A stretch of 64,000 nt of DNA from Nitrospira sp. (GTDB lineage: Bacteria > Nitrospirota > Nitrospiria > Nitrospirales > Nitrospiraceae). Every line of letters starts with the position of its first letter. The first letter of the stretch is position 1. Position numbers and translations under genes: made by a program. This document shows positions 8,853 to 18,353 of the stretch, piece by piece. Below the pieces are notes generated by a model. It was not told where the DNA came from. It saw nothing but the letters and a program-made list of their open reading frames with translations, and ran no database searches. Where the stretch lies: assembly GCA_024998625.1 (NCBI GenBank), contig JACOEL010000003.1:1-64000 (forward strand), given 5' to 3'.

Positions 8853-9399
8853 GCCCCCAGCGGATGCCGAAGAGGAGCGCCACGCTGGTGTTGTCGTTCG
8901 GGACGGGTGGCGAAAGGGTGATGTGGTGCAGGTTGACCATGAGGGTGGTCGAGAAGGCGATTTTGGGGCCGACCTGATATTCCAGCGACATGCCCAGGGG
9001 AATGAAATGACTCGTGTCGTTGCGATCGACTTTGGTGGGGCCGCTGCCTCGGTTGAGGTCCGCGTGGAGAATGCCTAGTCCCGCGAACGGCACCAGATTG
9101 AATCCGCTATTCAGGCGAAGATGATACTTCGCGACTCCCGCGATGCCGATCTGTGTCAGGTCTCCGATCGGCGTGAAAAGCGCCATCCCGCCGAACGAAA
9201 AATTCTGATCCATGTAGTAATCGAGTCCGAAGCCGAGCGCGAAGGTGGTGTCGTTGGTGGTGCCGCTCCAGAGGCCGAGATCGGTGCTGAAGCCCCAGCG
9301 TGGCTCCTGCACCTCTGCTGCTGTGGTCGGTGCAGCCCAGAGAATGCCGAGGAAAGTGAAGCCGATGAACAGCGCTCGAACAGGTCGCATAGGTGCCAT
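8848..9399 (-). CDS. Outer-membrane beta-barrel protein
   Basis: The 183-residue product starts with a signal peptide (MAPMRPVRALFIGFTFLGILW, cleavage probably after TTAA at about residue 27). Then come alternating strands rich in aromatic and glycine residues, such as FALGFGLDYYM, FVNLHH-type strands and a final VALLFGIRWGP. This is the pattern of small 8-stranded barrels of the OmpW/OmpA-barrel type. ATG 9399 is preceded by GGAGAACC and gives a normal signal peptide; a GTG at 9414 would add five residues. No gene around it suggests a ligand. Confidence 0.7.
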   Translation of the reverse strand: MAPMRPVRALFIGFTFLGILWAAPTTAAEVQEPRWGFSTDLGLWSGTTNDTTFALGFGLDYYMDQNFSFGGMALFTPIGDLTQIGIAGVAKYHLRLNSGFNLVPFAGLGILHADLNRGSGPTKVDRNDTSHFIPLGMSLEYQVGPKIAFSTTLMVNLHHITLSPPVPNDNTSVALLFGIRWGP

Positions 9400-9544
9400 G
9401 GTTCTCCATCTCACGGTGATGGGGTTCTATGTAGCATAGGCCTTCCCGGCGGACAAGCAATCGACGCCGTGTGGTGATTTCCCGTCCAGGGTTGTCAACG
9501 CGCGCGGGCTTCCAGTATGCTTGATTCCCTTCGGGAGGAGGACT

Positions 9545-10039
9545 ATGCCAAAAGGAGCGATGACGCCGGCCGAAGTGGCCGACGCCTTGTACAAATTGAT
9601 TCCACGCCGGGTTTCCGTTGAGCTGTTGAGCGAATATGGCATCGAGGGCCAGGAAGAGCATGAGGAAACGATGACGCGGGAGCTCCTCTCGTTCACGCTC
9701 TACTGGGTTCATGCGGCCGTCAATGCGCACATTCCACGGAAGTACCGCGAGGTATTGTTCCAGCGGGTGCTGGAATTGATTCAGCAGGATTGGGCCGCGA
9801 CGTTCAAGCTCGAGTCGGTGAAGTGGAAGGACTATCTGATCGAAATGGAAGAACGGCGCGCGCTCTATGCGCCGGTGGGGGATTACGAAGGCGGCGCCAT
9901 CGCCGCCTCCGAGGAAATCTCAGATCTGCTCGAAAATCAGGGCCTCATTCAGCCGGAGGATCGGCCGAAGTTGCTCGTGCTCCTGCCTGATCTGGTGCCT
10001 CTGGATAAGTACCAGGAGTTGCTGAGCCAGTGCGTGTAG
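9545..10039 (+). CDS. Unknown soluble protein
   Basis: The 164-residue, mostly helical and acidic protein has no signal peptide, membrane segment or cysteine-rich motif. It begins MPKGAMTPAEVADALYKLIP and ends with a leucine-rich helix (KLLVLLPDLVPLDKYQELL). The ATG is preceded by a strong GGGAGGAGG. I recognise no family. It stands alone between the divergent outer-membrane gene and the convergent gpmA. Confidence 0.7.
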   Translation: MPKGAMTPAEVADALYKLIPRRVSVELLSEYGIEGQEEHEETMTRELLSFTLYWVHAAVNAHIPRKYREVLFQRVLELIQQDWAATFKLESVKWKDYLIEMEERRALYAPVGDYEGGAIAASEEISDLLENQGLIQPEDRPKLLVLLPDLVPLDKYQELLSQCV

Positions 10040-10060
10040 GCTGCCGGCCGCGCCTTCTGG

Positions 10061-10666
10061 TTAGAGATACCGGTGTGACAGTACCTTTCCGTTGTTGTCG
10101 AGCTCATAGAGCAGCGGGGCTCCGGTTGGAATGTTGAGTTCCAGGACCTGCTCCCGGGTCAGCTGCTCGAGCTGCATCACCAGCGCGCGCAGGCTGTTTC
10201 CATGGGCGGCGATGAGGATCGTTTCTCCTTTGAGCACGTAGGGCTTGATGCGGCTGTCGTAATAGGGGAGCACCCGCTCCGCTGTGTCTTTCAAGCTTTC
10301 TCCGCCCGGTGGCCGGACATCGTAACTCCGCCGCCAGATTTTCACCTGCTCATCTCCGAACTTCTTGGCGGTCTCGGCCTTATTCAGCCCCTGAAGCTCT
10401 CCGTACATACGCTCGTTTAGCGCCTTGTCTTTTTCAATGGGAATGCCGGCCTGTCCGATCCCTTCGAGGACGAGGCGCAACGTTTCGTTGGCGCGGGCCA
10501 GCACGGACGAAAAGGCGCGATCGAATGTGAAACCCGCCAGTTTTTTTCCTGCCGCCTTCGCTTCTTCGATGCCTTTCGGGGAGAGGGGGACATCGACCCA
10601 GCCGGTGAAACGGTTTTCCAGATTCCACTGCGACTCGCCATGACGAATGAGAACCAGTTTGCTCAT
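10061..10666 (-). CDS. gpmA: 2,3-bisphosphoglycerate-dependent phosphoglycerate mutase
   Basis: It interconverts 3- and 2-phosphoglycerate in glycolysis and gluconeogenesis. The catalytic [10 protein letters not shown] is at residues 5-14, followed by [20 protein letters not shown] and the second histidine in [10 protein letters not shown]. At 201 residues it is shorter than the E. coli type (about 250), like the compact GpmA of several phyla. The start at 10666 is preceded by GGAGACGAGG; the frame stays open upstream but without conservation. A sigma70-like promoter is visible at 10713-10741. Confidence 0.94.
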   Translation of the reverse strand: MSKLVLIRHGESQWNLENRFTGWVDVPLSPKGIEEAKAAGKKLAGFTFDRAFSSVLARANETLRLVLEGIGQAGIPIEKDKALNERMYGELQGLNKAETAKKFGDEQVKIWRRSYDVRPPGGESLKDTAERVLPYYDSRIKPYVLKGETILIAAHGNSLRALVMQLEQLTREQVLELNIPTGAPLLYELDNNGKVLSHRYL

Positions 10667-10712
10667 CGTGCCTCGTCTCCTTGTCCGAAAGGATGGAACG
10701 GTTTCGTGACAG

Positions 10713-10741
10713 GTTATGCGATTTCCCCTTCGCCCTGTCAA
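10713..10741 (-). promoter_or_regulatory. Likely sigma70 promoter of gpmA
   Basis: On the minus strand TTGACA (10741-10736) is followed after 17 bases by CATAAC (10718-10713, four of six matches). This lies about 47 bases before the gpmA start. The TGACAGG/CCTGTCA flanks also form an inverted repeat around the spacer, which could be an operator. Confidence 0.5.
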
Positions 10742-10848
10742 GCGGGATGAGCCCATTTATGCCTGCCGTGGCTTCGTGGTGGTGAGTTGCAATCACATCA
10801 GACAGCCAGTACCATGCCGCCGGTTTCTCCTCACGTCGGAGCGCATCG

Positions 10849-11679
10849 ATGACGGAACGTTCCCCCTCAGACTGGACCCCATTGCAGGAGTGGTGGCGCG
10901 CCATGGGACGGCGCCTGCAGGTCGAAGACCGGGTCGAGGCGTTTTTTCGGCGGGCACTCGGGGGCAGTCCGGCGCTGGCAGGCGTCGCGCAGGCCGGGGG
11001 AGAGGTTGAATACGTGCTCTTTGTGCTGGTGCGTTACTGGATTCCCGTTGTGTTGCCGCCGCCTGGTCGGGAACGGGCCTCCAAGGGCGATCCGGACTAC
11101 TGGCTCGAGTCCGAGCAGATTCTCAAAGCCGCCGCCGTTCGGTTGCGTGAGCTCAAGCCGTTGATTGAATTGCTGACGGCGGCCAATCCGTTGAGTACCG
11201 GAGGCCCTGACCACAGCCCGGCCCGCTCGCCGGTCGTCGAGGTGGAGCTCGCCAACATGCTGCAGGGGATTGCCGAGTCGGCGGGGAGCTACGGAGGTCC
11301 GGATTACACGTCGGTCATCAAAACCTTCGACCCGGTTCCGCTGCGACAAACGCAGCCTTTCAAACATAACAAGAAGAACAGCGCCGAGCTCTGGGTGGTC
11401 TTCCTGCTCCGCGAACATTTCCGGAGCGTCGGTCTTGGCAAGGATCGCTACTGGCCGCTTGTGGCCGGGCTTTGCGCGGCAGCCGGCATTACCAATCCCA
11501 ACGGGCAGCCCTACGGCCCGGACGAGCTCAAGTCCTGGTGGCAAAAGAACTGGCCGCGCACCTACACGCAACTGGAGCAGACCCAGGCCGCGCCTGATCT
11601 GAGCGGAGCCGCCTACCAGCAGGATTTCGACTGGTTCGTGTCCTGGATCGAGTGGCAGCGGCAGCGTCTGTCCGAATAG
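10849..11679 (+). CDS. Unknown protein
   Basis: The 276-residue protein is rich in tryptophan and aromatic residues (EWWRAMGRR at the start; WFVSWIEWQRQR at the end). It has no signal peptide. The hydrophobic VEYVLFVLVRYWIPVVLPPP at about residues 53-72 could be a buried strand or a weak membrane segment. The middle contains LRELKPLIELLTAANPL, the end a KSWWQKNWPRTYTQLEQ helix. GGAG precedes the ATG. No family recognised. It is followed by an unrelated gene with different base composition. Confidence 0.6.
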   Translation: MTERSPSDWTPLQEWWRAMGRRLQVEDRVEAFFRRALGGSPALAGVAQAGGEVEYVLFVLVRYWIPVVLPPPGRERASKGDPDYWLESEQILKAAAVRLRELKPLIELLTAANPLSTGGPDHSPARSPVVEVELANMLQGIAESAGSYGGPDYTSVIKTFDPVPLRQTQPFKHNKKNSAELWVVFLLREHFRSVGLGKDRYWPLVAGLCAAAGITNPNGQPYGPDELKSWWQKNWPRTYTQLEQTQAAPDLSGAAYQQDFDWFVSWIEWQRQRLSE

Positions 11680-11744
11680 CGAAGGCCGGTGTTTCATGAG
11701 TCGAGCTGGAGGGTGGATTCCGCCCCGATGGTCTGGATTATGCA

Positions 11745-12212
11745 ATGGCTGTCTGGCAATTTCAAATCGAGTTAGTGCCGAAGGCGGTCGCAGAGGCGAA
11801 CTCGTTGCGTACAGGAATGGTTCTCACTGAGGAACAGCGAGAGTCCGTTGTGTGGTGGAGGGATCAGCGGCTACCCGTTACGCTGTTGCGCGATGTGGAA
11901 AAGATGCTTCCGTCTGGGAAGACATGGTCGAAGGATCTTGAAGTGCTTGGTAGCCTTGAGACGTCGTGTTTAACGATTTTGCGAGAGGGTGAGTCTCTTG
12001 TAGAAGTCCAATTCCGTTTTGACTTGAGGGAGACAACGATTGAGTTGCTGGAGACTGCAGTGCAGTTTTCACGCGATCTTCAGTGCTGGCTCATCAGTGA
12101 AGGCGGGAAGGTGATAGAGCCTGGTTTGTCGGCTTTGAAAGATGAAATCCGGGAATCCACTGCCTTTCAGTTTGTAAAAGATCCGTTGAGCTTCTTATCC
12201 CGCCTGAAATAG
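11745..12212 (+). CDS. Unknown protein with atypical base composition
   Basis: The 155-residue protein starts MAVWQFQIELVPKA and holds a WWRDQRLP segment, a KTWSKDLEVLGS loop and a C-terminal half that looks alpha/beta (VEVQFRFDLRETTIELLE; REGESLVEVQ). No signal or membrane segment. The gene is visibly richer in A+T than its neighbours, with TTG, GAA and GTT codons common, suggesting acquisition from elsewhere. The compact form resembles small immunity-type proteins, but that is only an impression; no toxin gene sits beside it. Confidence 0.6.
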   Translation: MAVWQFQIELVPKAVAEANSLRTGMVLTEEQRESVVWWRDQRLPVTLLRDVEKMLPSGKTWSKDLEVLGSLETSCLTILREGESLVEVQFRFDLRETTIELLETAVQFSRDLQCWLISEGGKVIEPGLSALKDEIRESTAFQFVKDPLSFLSRLK

Positions 12213-12274
12213 GCGCCTCAGATTTGTGACAGCTGTTGTCAGAAAGCTGGAGCCGACTTGTGAACGTTGTTTTG

Positions 12275-12916
12275 CTAGACGTGCGTGACGCTGGCGGGGT
12301 GGGGTTTGGCGGGAGGATTTTTAGACCCATCCGGCGGTCCGTCCTTGAACATGGCGACGACCAGGCCGATCTTCAGGACCAGGAGGCCGACGCCGACCCA
12401 CACGACGTACGGCTGCACGCCGCCTAATTCTCCCAACATCTGCTGTCTGGCTTCTCCGCCAGTGGCCCGTTCGCCTTTGATCTTGGCGAGCTGCTCTTTT
12501 GCGTGCCAGAAATAGATATAGTTGGCGCTGGCGCCTGCGATGACACGCCAGATGATATCGGCGGAGAGGTCCTGGGTGATATAGAACGCCATCGCCGGGC
12601 CGATGGCATAGATCAGCGCATAGACATACATCTTCCGGTAGAGAAACCAGAGGAAGGGTTCAAAGACGAAGGCTGGCCAGTGCCAGGTCAAGGCGAATTT
12701 GGGCCCGGACGGCCCGGTGAATTTCTTGAAGGTCTCCAGATAGCGGTCGGCATTGGGGCCGATGAAGGCTTTCCAGAGCTCTGCATCCGTCTGCGGCGAA
12801 GGTACCGAGTCCGCCGCCACTGTTTCCCGGCTTTCAACGGCGAAGGCGCCGCCGCATTGGTGGCAAAAGCGGGCCTCGTCCCGGTTTTCTTGTCGACATT
12901 GTGAACAGGATTTCAT
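12275..12916 (-). CDS. Zinc-ribbon membrane protein of the DUF2628 type
   Basis: The 213-residue protein begins with a four-cysteine zinc ribbon (CSQC at 4-7, CHQC at 18-21). After a linker comes the DUF2628 pattern, WHWPAFVFEPFLWFLYRKMY, and two or three membrane helices (YALIYAIGPAMAFYI; VVWVGVGLLVLKIGLVVAMF). The tail is Pro/Lys-rich. It should lie in the inner membrane with the ribbon in the cytosol. Function unknown for the family. A smaller zinc-ribbon membrane protein lies at 55962-56321. Confidence 0.75.
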   Translation of the reverse strand: MKSCSQCRQENRDEARFCHQCGGAFAVESRETVAADSVPSPQTDAELWKAFIGPNADRYLETFKKFTGPSGPKFALTWHWPAFVFEPFLWFLYRKMYVYALIYAIGPAMAFYITQDLSADIIWRVIAGASANYIYFWHAKEQLAKIKGERATGGEARQQMLGELGGVQPYVVWVGVGLLVLKIGLVVAMFKDGPPDGSKNPPAKPHPASVTHV

Positions 12917-13087
12917 ACGGTCACCTTATCCCATCCGCCATCTCTCCCCGTCAAGGGCGGCCCTCGCAAGCGGCAGGGTTCGAAGCAGACCGCTGGCCGC
13001 GCCAGGAGCCGCTGACGGGCGTTCGTTCGGTTGCTTTCACCTGTGCCCTATGGTAGCTTCGCCGACTCACGATGGGAGAGGTGTGCC

Positions 13088-14296
13088 ATGCCGACGGGTG
13101 AGTTACGTCTCAACGCCGAACAGTACTTGATGAACACCTACACGCGCCAGCCGATTTCGATCGTGCGGGGGCGTGGCTCGAAGGTCTACGACCTGGAAGG
13201 CCGGGAGTACATCGACTTTGTGGCCGGCATTGCGGTCAATCTCCTCGGTCATGGGCATCCGGACCTGGTACTGGCGGTTCAAAAGCAGGTGCAGCACCTG
13301 ATTCACACGTCGAACCTCTATTATACCGAGCCGCAGGTGCGCCTTGCTCAGACCCTGGTCGAACATTCGTTTGCGCAGAAAGTCTTTTTTTGTAACAGCG
13401 GCGCGGAAGCGAATGAAGCGGCGATTAAGTTGGCCCGAAAGTATTCGTATGACAAGTACGGGGCCGACCGCTACGAGATCGTCACGATGAAGAATTCTTT
13501 TCACGGGCGCACCATGGCTACCTTGACCGCCACCGGTCAGGAGAAGGTGCAGCATGGATTCGCCCCGCTCATGCCGGGGTTTTCGTATGTGACGTTCAAC
13601 GATCTCTCGGAAGTCGAGCGCGCCATCACCCCGAAAACCGCCGCCGTCATGTTGGAGCCCATTCAGGCCGAAGGCGGAGTGCATGTGGCCGATCGGGGCT
13701 ATATGCAGGGCTTGCGCGATCTCTGCCGGGAGCGCGATGTGCTGCTGATTTTCGATGAAGTGCAAACCGGCATGGGCCGAACGGGCACGCTCTTTTGCTA
13801 CGAGCAGTTCGGTATGCAGCCGGACATCATGACCCTGGCGAAGGGGCTGGGCGGTGGTGTCCCGATCGGGGCCTGTTTGGCGACGGAAGCTGTGGCGCAT
13901 GCCTTTTCTCCTGGAACTCATGCCTCGACCTTTGGCGGCAATCCCCTGGCCTGTGCGGCCGGGTTGGCTGTATTGCGAGTCCTGTTGGACGGGAAAATTC
14001 TGGACCAGGGACGGCGTATGGGCGAGACGTTGGCCAAAGGGTTGGCCGTGCTGAAGGACCGGCATCGTTGCGTAAAGGAAGTGCGCGGCCTTGGTCTGCT
14101 CCAGGGCATGGAATTGGAGATCGACGGGAAGGCGGTTGTTGCCGATTGTCTGGCCCGCGGATTGTTGATCAACTGCACCGGCGATCGGGTTCTGCGCTTT
14201 GTTCCCCCACTCATCATCACGGAGCGCGAGATCGATCGCTTGCTGGTCGCGCTTGCGCAGGTGTTGAGTCAGCGAACTACATCAAGCCACCATTAA
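13088..14296 (+). CDS. argD: Acetylornithine aminotransferase
   Basis: This PLP enzyme converts N-acetylglutamate semialdehyde to N-acetylornithine and can double as the succinyl-DAP aminotransferase. The 402-residue product has the class-III signatures: FCNSGAEANEAAIK, SFHGRTMATL, IFDEVQTGMGRTG and the PLP lysine in TLAKGLGGGVPIGA, followed by GNPLACAAG. ATG 13088 is preceded by GGGAGAGG; the frame extends upstream to 13031 without a ribosome site. It opens a six-enzyme arginine/lysine gene run on the same strand. argB, argC and argJ are not in the window. Confidence 0.95.
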   Translation: MPTGELRLNAEQYLMNTYTRQPISIVRGRGSKVYDLEGREYIDFVAGIAVNLLGHGHPDLVLAVQKQVQHLIHTSNLYYTEPQVRLAQTLVEHSFAQKVFFCNSGAEANEAAIKLARKYSYDKYGADRYEIVTMKNSFHGRTMATLTATGQEKVQHGFAPLMPGFSYVTFNDLSEVERAITPKTAAVMLEPIQAEGGVHVADRGYMQGLRDLCRERDVLLIFDEVQTGMGRTGTLFCYEQFGMQPDIMTLAKGLGGGVPIGACLATEAVAHAFSPGTHASTFGGNPLACAAGLAVLRVLLDGKILDQGRRMGETLAKGLAVLKDRHRCVKEVRGLGLLQGMELEIDGKAVVADCLARGLLINCTGDRVLRFVPPLIITEREIDRLLVALAQVLSQRTTSSHH

Positions 14297-14312
14297 TCCT
14301 GTAGGGGCGCGT

Positions 14313-15293
14313 ATGTCGCGGCGTCCGCATCGGTCATCCTCCCGGGCCGGTCTCGGGAAAGATTTTCTGGAACTGCTCTCGATCCCCGTCGCAGAGCTCA
14401 CGGGGTTGTTGCGCCTGGCTGCGCAGCTGAAGGTGAAGCAGCGTCGCGGGGTGTCTCATCCTCTGCTGCAGGGCCGCATGTTGGGCCTATTATTTCAGAA
14501 GCCTTCGACCCGGACGCGGGTGTCGTTCGAGGCAGGGATGAATCAGCTCGGTGGCCAGGCGATGGTGTTGCCGATGGGCGATATCCAGTTGTCGCGTGGC
14601 GAGAGTGTCGCCGATACGGCGCATGTCCTGTCTCGGTATCTGGACGCAATTGTCCTGCGCACCTTTGACCACGGGATTGCCGAAGAATGGGCCCGCGAGG
14701 CGAGTATTCCCGTCATCAACGGGCTGACCGATTTGAATCACCCCTGCCAGGCCCTGTCCGACCTGTTGACTATCCAGGAAAAGAAGCGGCGGCTGAAAGG
14801 CATCAAGATCGCGTATGTCGGCGACGGCAACAACGTGACGAATTCTCTGATCGAGGCGGCGGCGAAGATGGGGATGACGATCGCCGTCGGTTGCCCGCCC
14901 GGCTATCAGCCGGACCGGGGCATTGTGGATCGAGCCCGGGAGGAAGCCCGGCAGACCGGTGCGGTGATTGAAATCGGCGCCGATCCGTTGGTGGCCGTGA
15001 AAGATGCGGATGTGGTGTATACCGACGTCTGGATCAGCATGGGGCAAGAGCGGGAGCAGGCCAAGCGTCTCAAGACCCTGGCTCCCTATCAGCTCAATGC
15101 GCGACTACTGAAATGCGCGAAGCCGGATGCGCTGGTCATGCATTGTCTGCCGGCCCATCGCGGCGAGGAAATCAGTGCCGAGGTGCTGGATGGACCGCAG
15201 TCGGTGGTATTCGATCAAGCCGAGAACCGATTGCACATGCAGAAGGCCATTCTAGTCAGGCTCCTCGGAAAGAAACCTGCACGGAGTACGTAA
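14313..15293 (+). CDS. argF: Ornithine carbamoyltransferase
   Basis: It joins carbamoyl phosphate to ornithine to give citrulline. The 326-residue protein has the carbamoyl-phosphate site STRTRVSFE at about residue 65, HPCQALSDLLT for ornithine/carbamoyl binding, and the catalytic HCLPAHRGEE near the C-terminus. The first 15-20 residues are a basic, Ser/Arg-rich extension. It follows argD by 16 bases and precedes argG by 15, so one transcript is likely. Confidence 0.96.
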   Translation: MSRRPHRSSSRAGLGKDFLELLSIPVAELTGLLRLAAQLKVKQRRGVSHPLLQGRMLGLLFQKPSTRTRVSFEAGMNQLGGQAMVLPMGDIQLSRGESVADTAHVLSRYLDAIVLRTFDHGIAEEWAREASIPVINGLTDLNHPCQALSDLLTIQEKKRRLKGIKIAYVGDGNNVTNSLIEAAAKMGMTIAVGCPPGYQPDRGIVDRAREEARQTGAVIEIGADPLVAVKDADVVYTDVWISMGQEREQAKRLKTLAPYQLNARLLKCAKPDALVMHCLPAHRGEEISAEVLDGPQSVVFDQAENRLHMQKAILVRLLGKKPARST

Positions 15294-15308
15294 GTGAAAG
15301 GGAGTCGT

Positions 15309-16526
15309 ATGAGCCGGTCATCGTACAAGAAAGTGGTATTGGCCTATTCGGGGGGCCTGGACACGTCGGTAATTCTGAAGTGGCTGGAAGAGGTCTATGG
15401 CTGCGAAGTCATCGCGTTTTGCGCCGACTTGGGGCAGGGCGAGGATCTGAAGGCCATCAAAAAGAAGGCGCAGTCCCTGGGCGTGAAAAAGGTCTACGTG
15501 GAGGATCTCCGCGAGGTGTTCGTGAAGGACCATGTGTTCCCCATGTTGCGCGGGAATGCGATCTATGAAGGTAGCTACCTGCTGGGCACGTCGATCGCTC
15601 GTCCGCTGATCGCGCGGCGCCAAATTGAAATTGCGGCCGATGAAGGCGCCGAGGCGGTCTGTCACGGCGCGACCGGCAAGGGTAACGATCAGGTCCGTTT
15701 CGAGTTGACCTACATGGCGCTGCATCCGCAGATCAAGATCATTGCGCCCTGGCGTGAATGGACCATGCGCTCGCGTCGTGAGTTGATCGAGTATGCGGAA
15801 AAGCACGGCATTCCGGTCACGGCCACGAAGGCGAAACCCTACAGCATGGACATGAACCTGTTTCACACGAGTTATGAGGGCGGCATTCTGGAGGATCCCT
15901 GGAAGGCCCCGCCCGAAGAGATCTTCGTGATGTCGGTCTCGCCGGAGCGGGCGCCGAACAAGGCCCGGGAAGTCGAGATCGAGTATGTGGCGGGTAACCC
16001 GGTGGCGGTGGACGGCAAGAAGATGAGCCCGGCCTCCTTGCTGGCCCATCTCAATAAATTGGGCGGTGAGCATGGTGTCGGTCGTGTCGATCTGGTCGAA
16101 AACCGCTATGTCGGGATGAAATCGCGCGGAGTGTACGAAACGCCCGGCGGCACGATTTTGCATGCGGCCCATCGAGGCCTGGAGTCACTCACGATGGACC
16201 GGGAAGTGCTGCATCTGCGGGATAGTCTGATCCCCCGCTATGCCGAGCTCATTTACTACGGATACTGGTATGCTCCGGAGCGGGAAATGCTCCAGGTGGC
16301 GCTCGATGAAGCCCAGCGGGATGTCACGGGCACCGTTCGAGTGAAGCTCTACAAAGGGAGCTGCACGGTGGTGGGGCGGAAATCTCCGCGCTCGCTCTAT
16401 CGGCTGGACATGGCGACGTTCGAAGAAGACGACGTGTATCGCCAGAAGGATGCGGAAGGGTTTATTCGTCTGAACGCGCTCCGGTTGGCGATTCGGGCCC
16501 AGCGCAAGAAGAGGTCGACGCGGTAA
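15309..16526 (+). CDS. argG: Argininosuccinate synthase
   Basis: It condenses citrulline and aspartate with ATP hydrolysis to AMP. The 405-residue protein has the PP-loop AYSGGLDTS at residues 12-20, [15 protein letters not shown] in the middle, and the citrulline/aspartate region [12 protein letters not shown] 15309 follows GGGAGTCGT; an in-frame ATG at 15294 lies directly after the argF stop and is less likely. The stop overlaps the argH start (TAATG). Confidence 0.96.
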   Translation: MSRSSYKKVVLAYSGGLDTSVILKWLEEVYGCEVIAFCADLGQGEDLKAIKKKAQSLGVKKVYVEDLREVFVKDHVFPMLRGNAIYEGSYLLGTSIARPLIARRQIEIAADEGAEAVCHGATGKGNDQVRFELTYMALHPQIKIIAPWREWTMRSRRELIEYAEKHGIPVTATKAKPYSMDMNLFHTSYEGGILEDPWKAPPEEIFVMSVSPERAPNKAREVEIEYVAGNPVAVDGKKMSPASLLAHLNKLGGEHGVGRVDLVENRYVGMKSRGVYETPGGTILHAAHRGLESLTMDREVLHLRDSLIPRYAELIYYGYWYAPEREMLQVALDEAQRDVTGTVRVKLYKGSCTVVGRKSPRSLYRLDMATFEEDDVYRQKDAEGFIRLNALRLAIRAQRKKRSTR

Positions 16527-17980
16527 TGGCGAAGTCCCAATCTGCCGGAGCGCGTGCCCGCAAATCTGTCACTGTTTCGCAACGGTCCCGTCGTGCCTTG
16601 CCCAAGGGCAAGGCCTGGGGTGGCCGGTTTGCCGAACAAACCGACCGGCTGGTGGAGCAGTTCACCTCCTCCCTGGCCTGCGATCAGCGGCTCTATCCCT
16701 ATGACATTCAAGGCAGCATCGCCCATTGCAGGACGCTCGAACGCGCGGGGGTGCTCACCGCCCGTGAGTCGGCGCAGCTCGTACGGGGACTGCAATTCGT
16801 CAAGGTGGAGTTGGATGGCGGGCGGTTTCCCTTCTCACCGCAGGACGAAGATATCCATATGGCGATCGAGCGCCGGCTGACTGAGTTGATCGGCCCGTTG
16901 GGTGGAAAGCTGCACACGGGTCGAAGCCGCAACGATCAGGTGGCACTGGATCTGCGTCTATTTTTGCGCGATGTGCTTTCGACGTTGATGGGTCAATTGC
17001 AGGAATTCCGCCGAGTCCTCGTGGGGCAGGCCCGGGCGCACCTGGATGTCGTCATGCCCGGGTATACACATTTGCAGCGTGCTCAGCCGGTGCTGCTGGC
17101 GCATCATTTCCTGGCCTATGTAGAAATGTTCGACCGGGACCGGGGTCGGCTTCACGACTGTCGGCAACGGCTTAATGTGATGCCGCTGGGGTCGGGGGCG
17201 TTGGCGGGATCGAACTACCCGGTCGACCGTCGGTATACAGCGGCACTGCTGGAATTCCCGGCGGTGACCCAGAATAGCCTCGACGCCGTCTCGGATCGTG
17301 ATGCGGTGGTGGAGACACTCAGTGCCTTGTCGCTGATCATGATGCACCTCTCACGCTTGAGCGACGAATTGATTCTCTGGGCGTCGCAGGAATTTCGTTA
17401 CGTGGATTTGCCCGATACCTTCTGCACCGGCAGCAGCATGATGCCGCAAAAGAAGAATCCGGACGTGCCGGAGTTGGTGCGTGGGAAAACGGGTCGTGTC
17501 TATGGGCACTTGATGGGTACTCTGACGCTGCTCAAGGGATTGCCCCTGAGTTACAATCGTGACCTTCAGGAAGATAAAGAAGCGTTGTTCGACGCCGTGG
17601 ATACGACGGGGCAATCGCTGGCGCTTTGCACGGAGTTGATCCGGAGGCTGGTCGTCAATAAGGCCGTCCTGGCCGAAGCGGCCGAAGGTGGCGGGATGCT
17701 GGCGACGGAGCTGGCTGATTACCTTGTGACGAGAGGGGTCCCGTTCCGGGAGGCCCATTCCATTACCGGCCAGATTGTGCGATTCTCGCTCGAGCAGCAT
17801 CGGCCCCTTCAGCAGTTGACCTTGAAAGACTTGCGAGGCTTCTCCGCCCATTTTGGTGAGGACGTCCTGAGTTGCCTCACCGTGCGGGGCGCCATCGATC
17901 GGAAGGGTCAGATCGGCGGCACGGCAAGACGGCGTGTGGAGGCGCGCATCAAGGAGCTTGAGAAGGCGTTGAAGGGATGA
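16526..17980 (+). CDS. argH: Argininosuccinate lyase
   Basis: It cleaves argininosuccinate to arginine and fumarate. The 484 residues contain the fumarase/aspartase-superfamily signature GSSMMPQKKNPD, with HTGRSRNDQVALDLR and GYTHLQRAQPVLLAHH. A basic leader of about 28 residues (Ser/Arg/Lys-rich) precedes the conserved KAWGGRF; it could be an unusual extension, or translation could start inside. Start and stop overlap both neighbours (TAATG with argG, ATGA with the lipoprotein gene), so translation is coupled. Confidence 0.96.
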   Translation: MAKSQSAGARARKSVTVSQRSRRALPKGKAWGGRFAEQTDRLVEQFTSSLACDQRLYPYDIQGSIAHCRTLERAGVLTARESAQLVRGLQFVKVELDGGRFPFSPQDEDIHMAIERRLTELIGPLGGKLHTGRSRNDQVALDLRLFLRDVLSTLMGQLQEFRRVLVGQARAHLDVVMPGYTHLQRAQPVLLAHHFLAYVEMFDRDRGRLHDCRQRLNVMPLGSGALAGSNYPVDRRYTAALLEFPAVTQNSLDAVSDRDAVVETLSALSLIMMHLSRLSDELILWASQEFRYVDLPDTFCTGSSMMPQKKNPDVPELVRGKTGRVYGHLMGTLTLLKGLPLSYNRDLQEDKEALFDAVDTTGQSLALCTELIRRLVVNKAVLAEAAEGGGMLATELADYLVTRGVPFREAHSITGQIVRFSLEQHRPLQQLTLKDLRGFSAHFGEDVLSCLTVRGAIDRKGQIGGTARRRVEARIKELEKALKG

Positions 17981-18279
17981 GGCTCGTCAGGGCATGTGGC
18001 CCAGGAGTCAGTGGTGGTGCCGTCGGTGCAATGTGGATTGTTGTAGGGCTGGGCGGGTGCGGGGTATTGGGTGCGCCGATCCCCCCTGAAGACGTCGGCG
18101 TCGCGCCGGTGATTGAGCGGCAGTTGAGACGTGAAGGGCTGTTAGCCCCAGGCGCGAGCGTGTGGGGATCTGCTTCAAGGCCTAGCGCGCCGAGTGCCGT
18201 GACCGTTGAAGAAGCCCCGATTCCTCCGGACCCCGACCCGTTGCCGACTCCGCCGCTAAGGACGATGGGCACGCGATAG
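17977..18279 (+). CDS. Small proline-rich lipoprotein, LptM/YifL-like
   Basis: The 100-residue product has a hydrophobic N-terminal helix ending VVGLGGCG, which works as a lipobox with the Cys at about residue 28. The mature part begins CGVLGAPIPPEDVGV and becomes Pro/Ser-rich. A short lipoprotein starting CG..G...PP and placed directly before lysA is the arrangement of LptM (YifL), which assists LptD maturation in proteobacteria. That identity is inferred from position and motif and is not certain. The start overlaps the argH stop by ATGA. Confidence 0.6.
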   Translation: MRLVRACGPGVSGGAVGAMWIVVGLGGCGVLGAPIPPEDVGVAPVIERQLRREGLLAPGASVWGSASRPSAPSAVTVEEAPIPPDPDPLPTPPLRTMGTR

Positions 18280-18353
18280 ACGCGACTCTAGGTTGTGGCC
18301 ATTGGACGAATTCTCCAAGGTAGGTATAGAATTGTTGATTGAGGATGACCACC

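Noticed and set aside
8646-9078. Forward frames over the repeats and the outer-membrane gene
   Set aside because: They run through palindromic repeats and the antisense of a gene with a good signal peptide.
12225-12250. TGACA/TGTCA inverted repeat between convergent genes as terminator
   Set aside because: The stem is only five base pairs and has no T-run; too weak to list.
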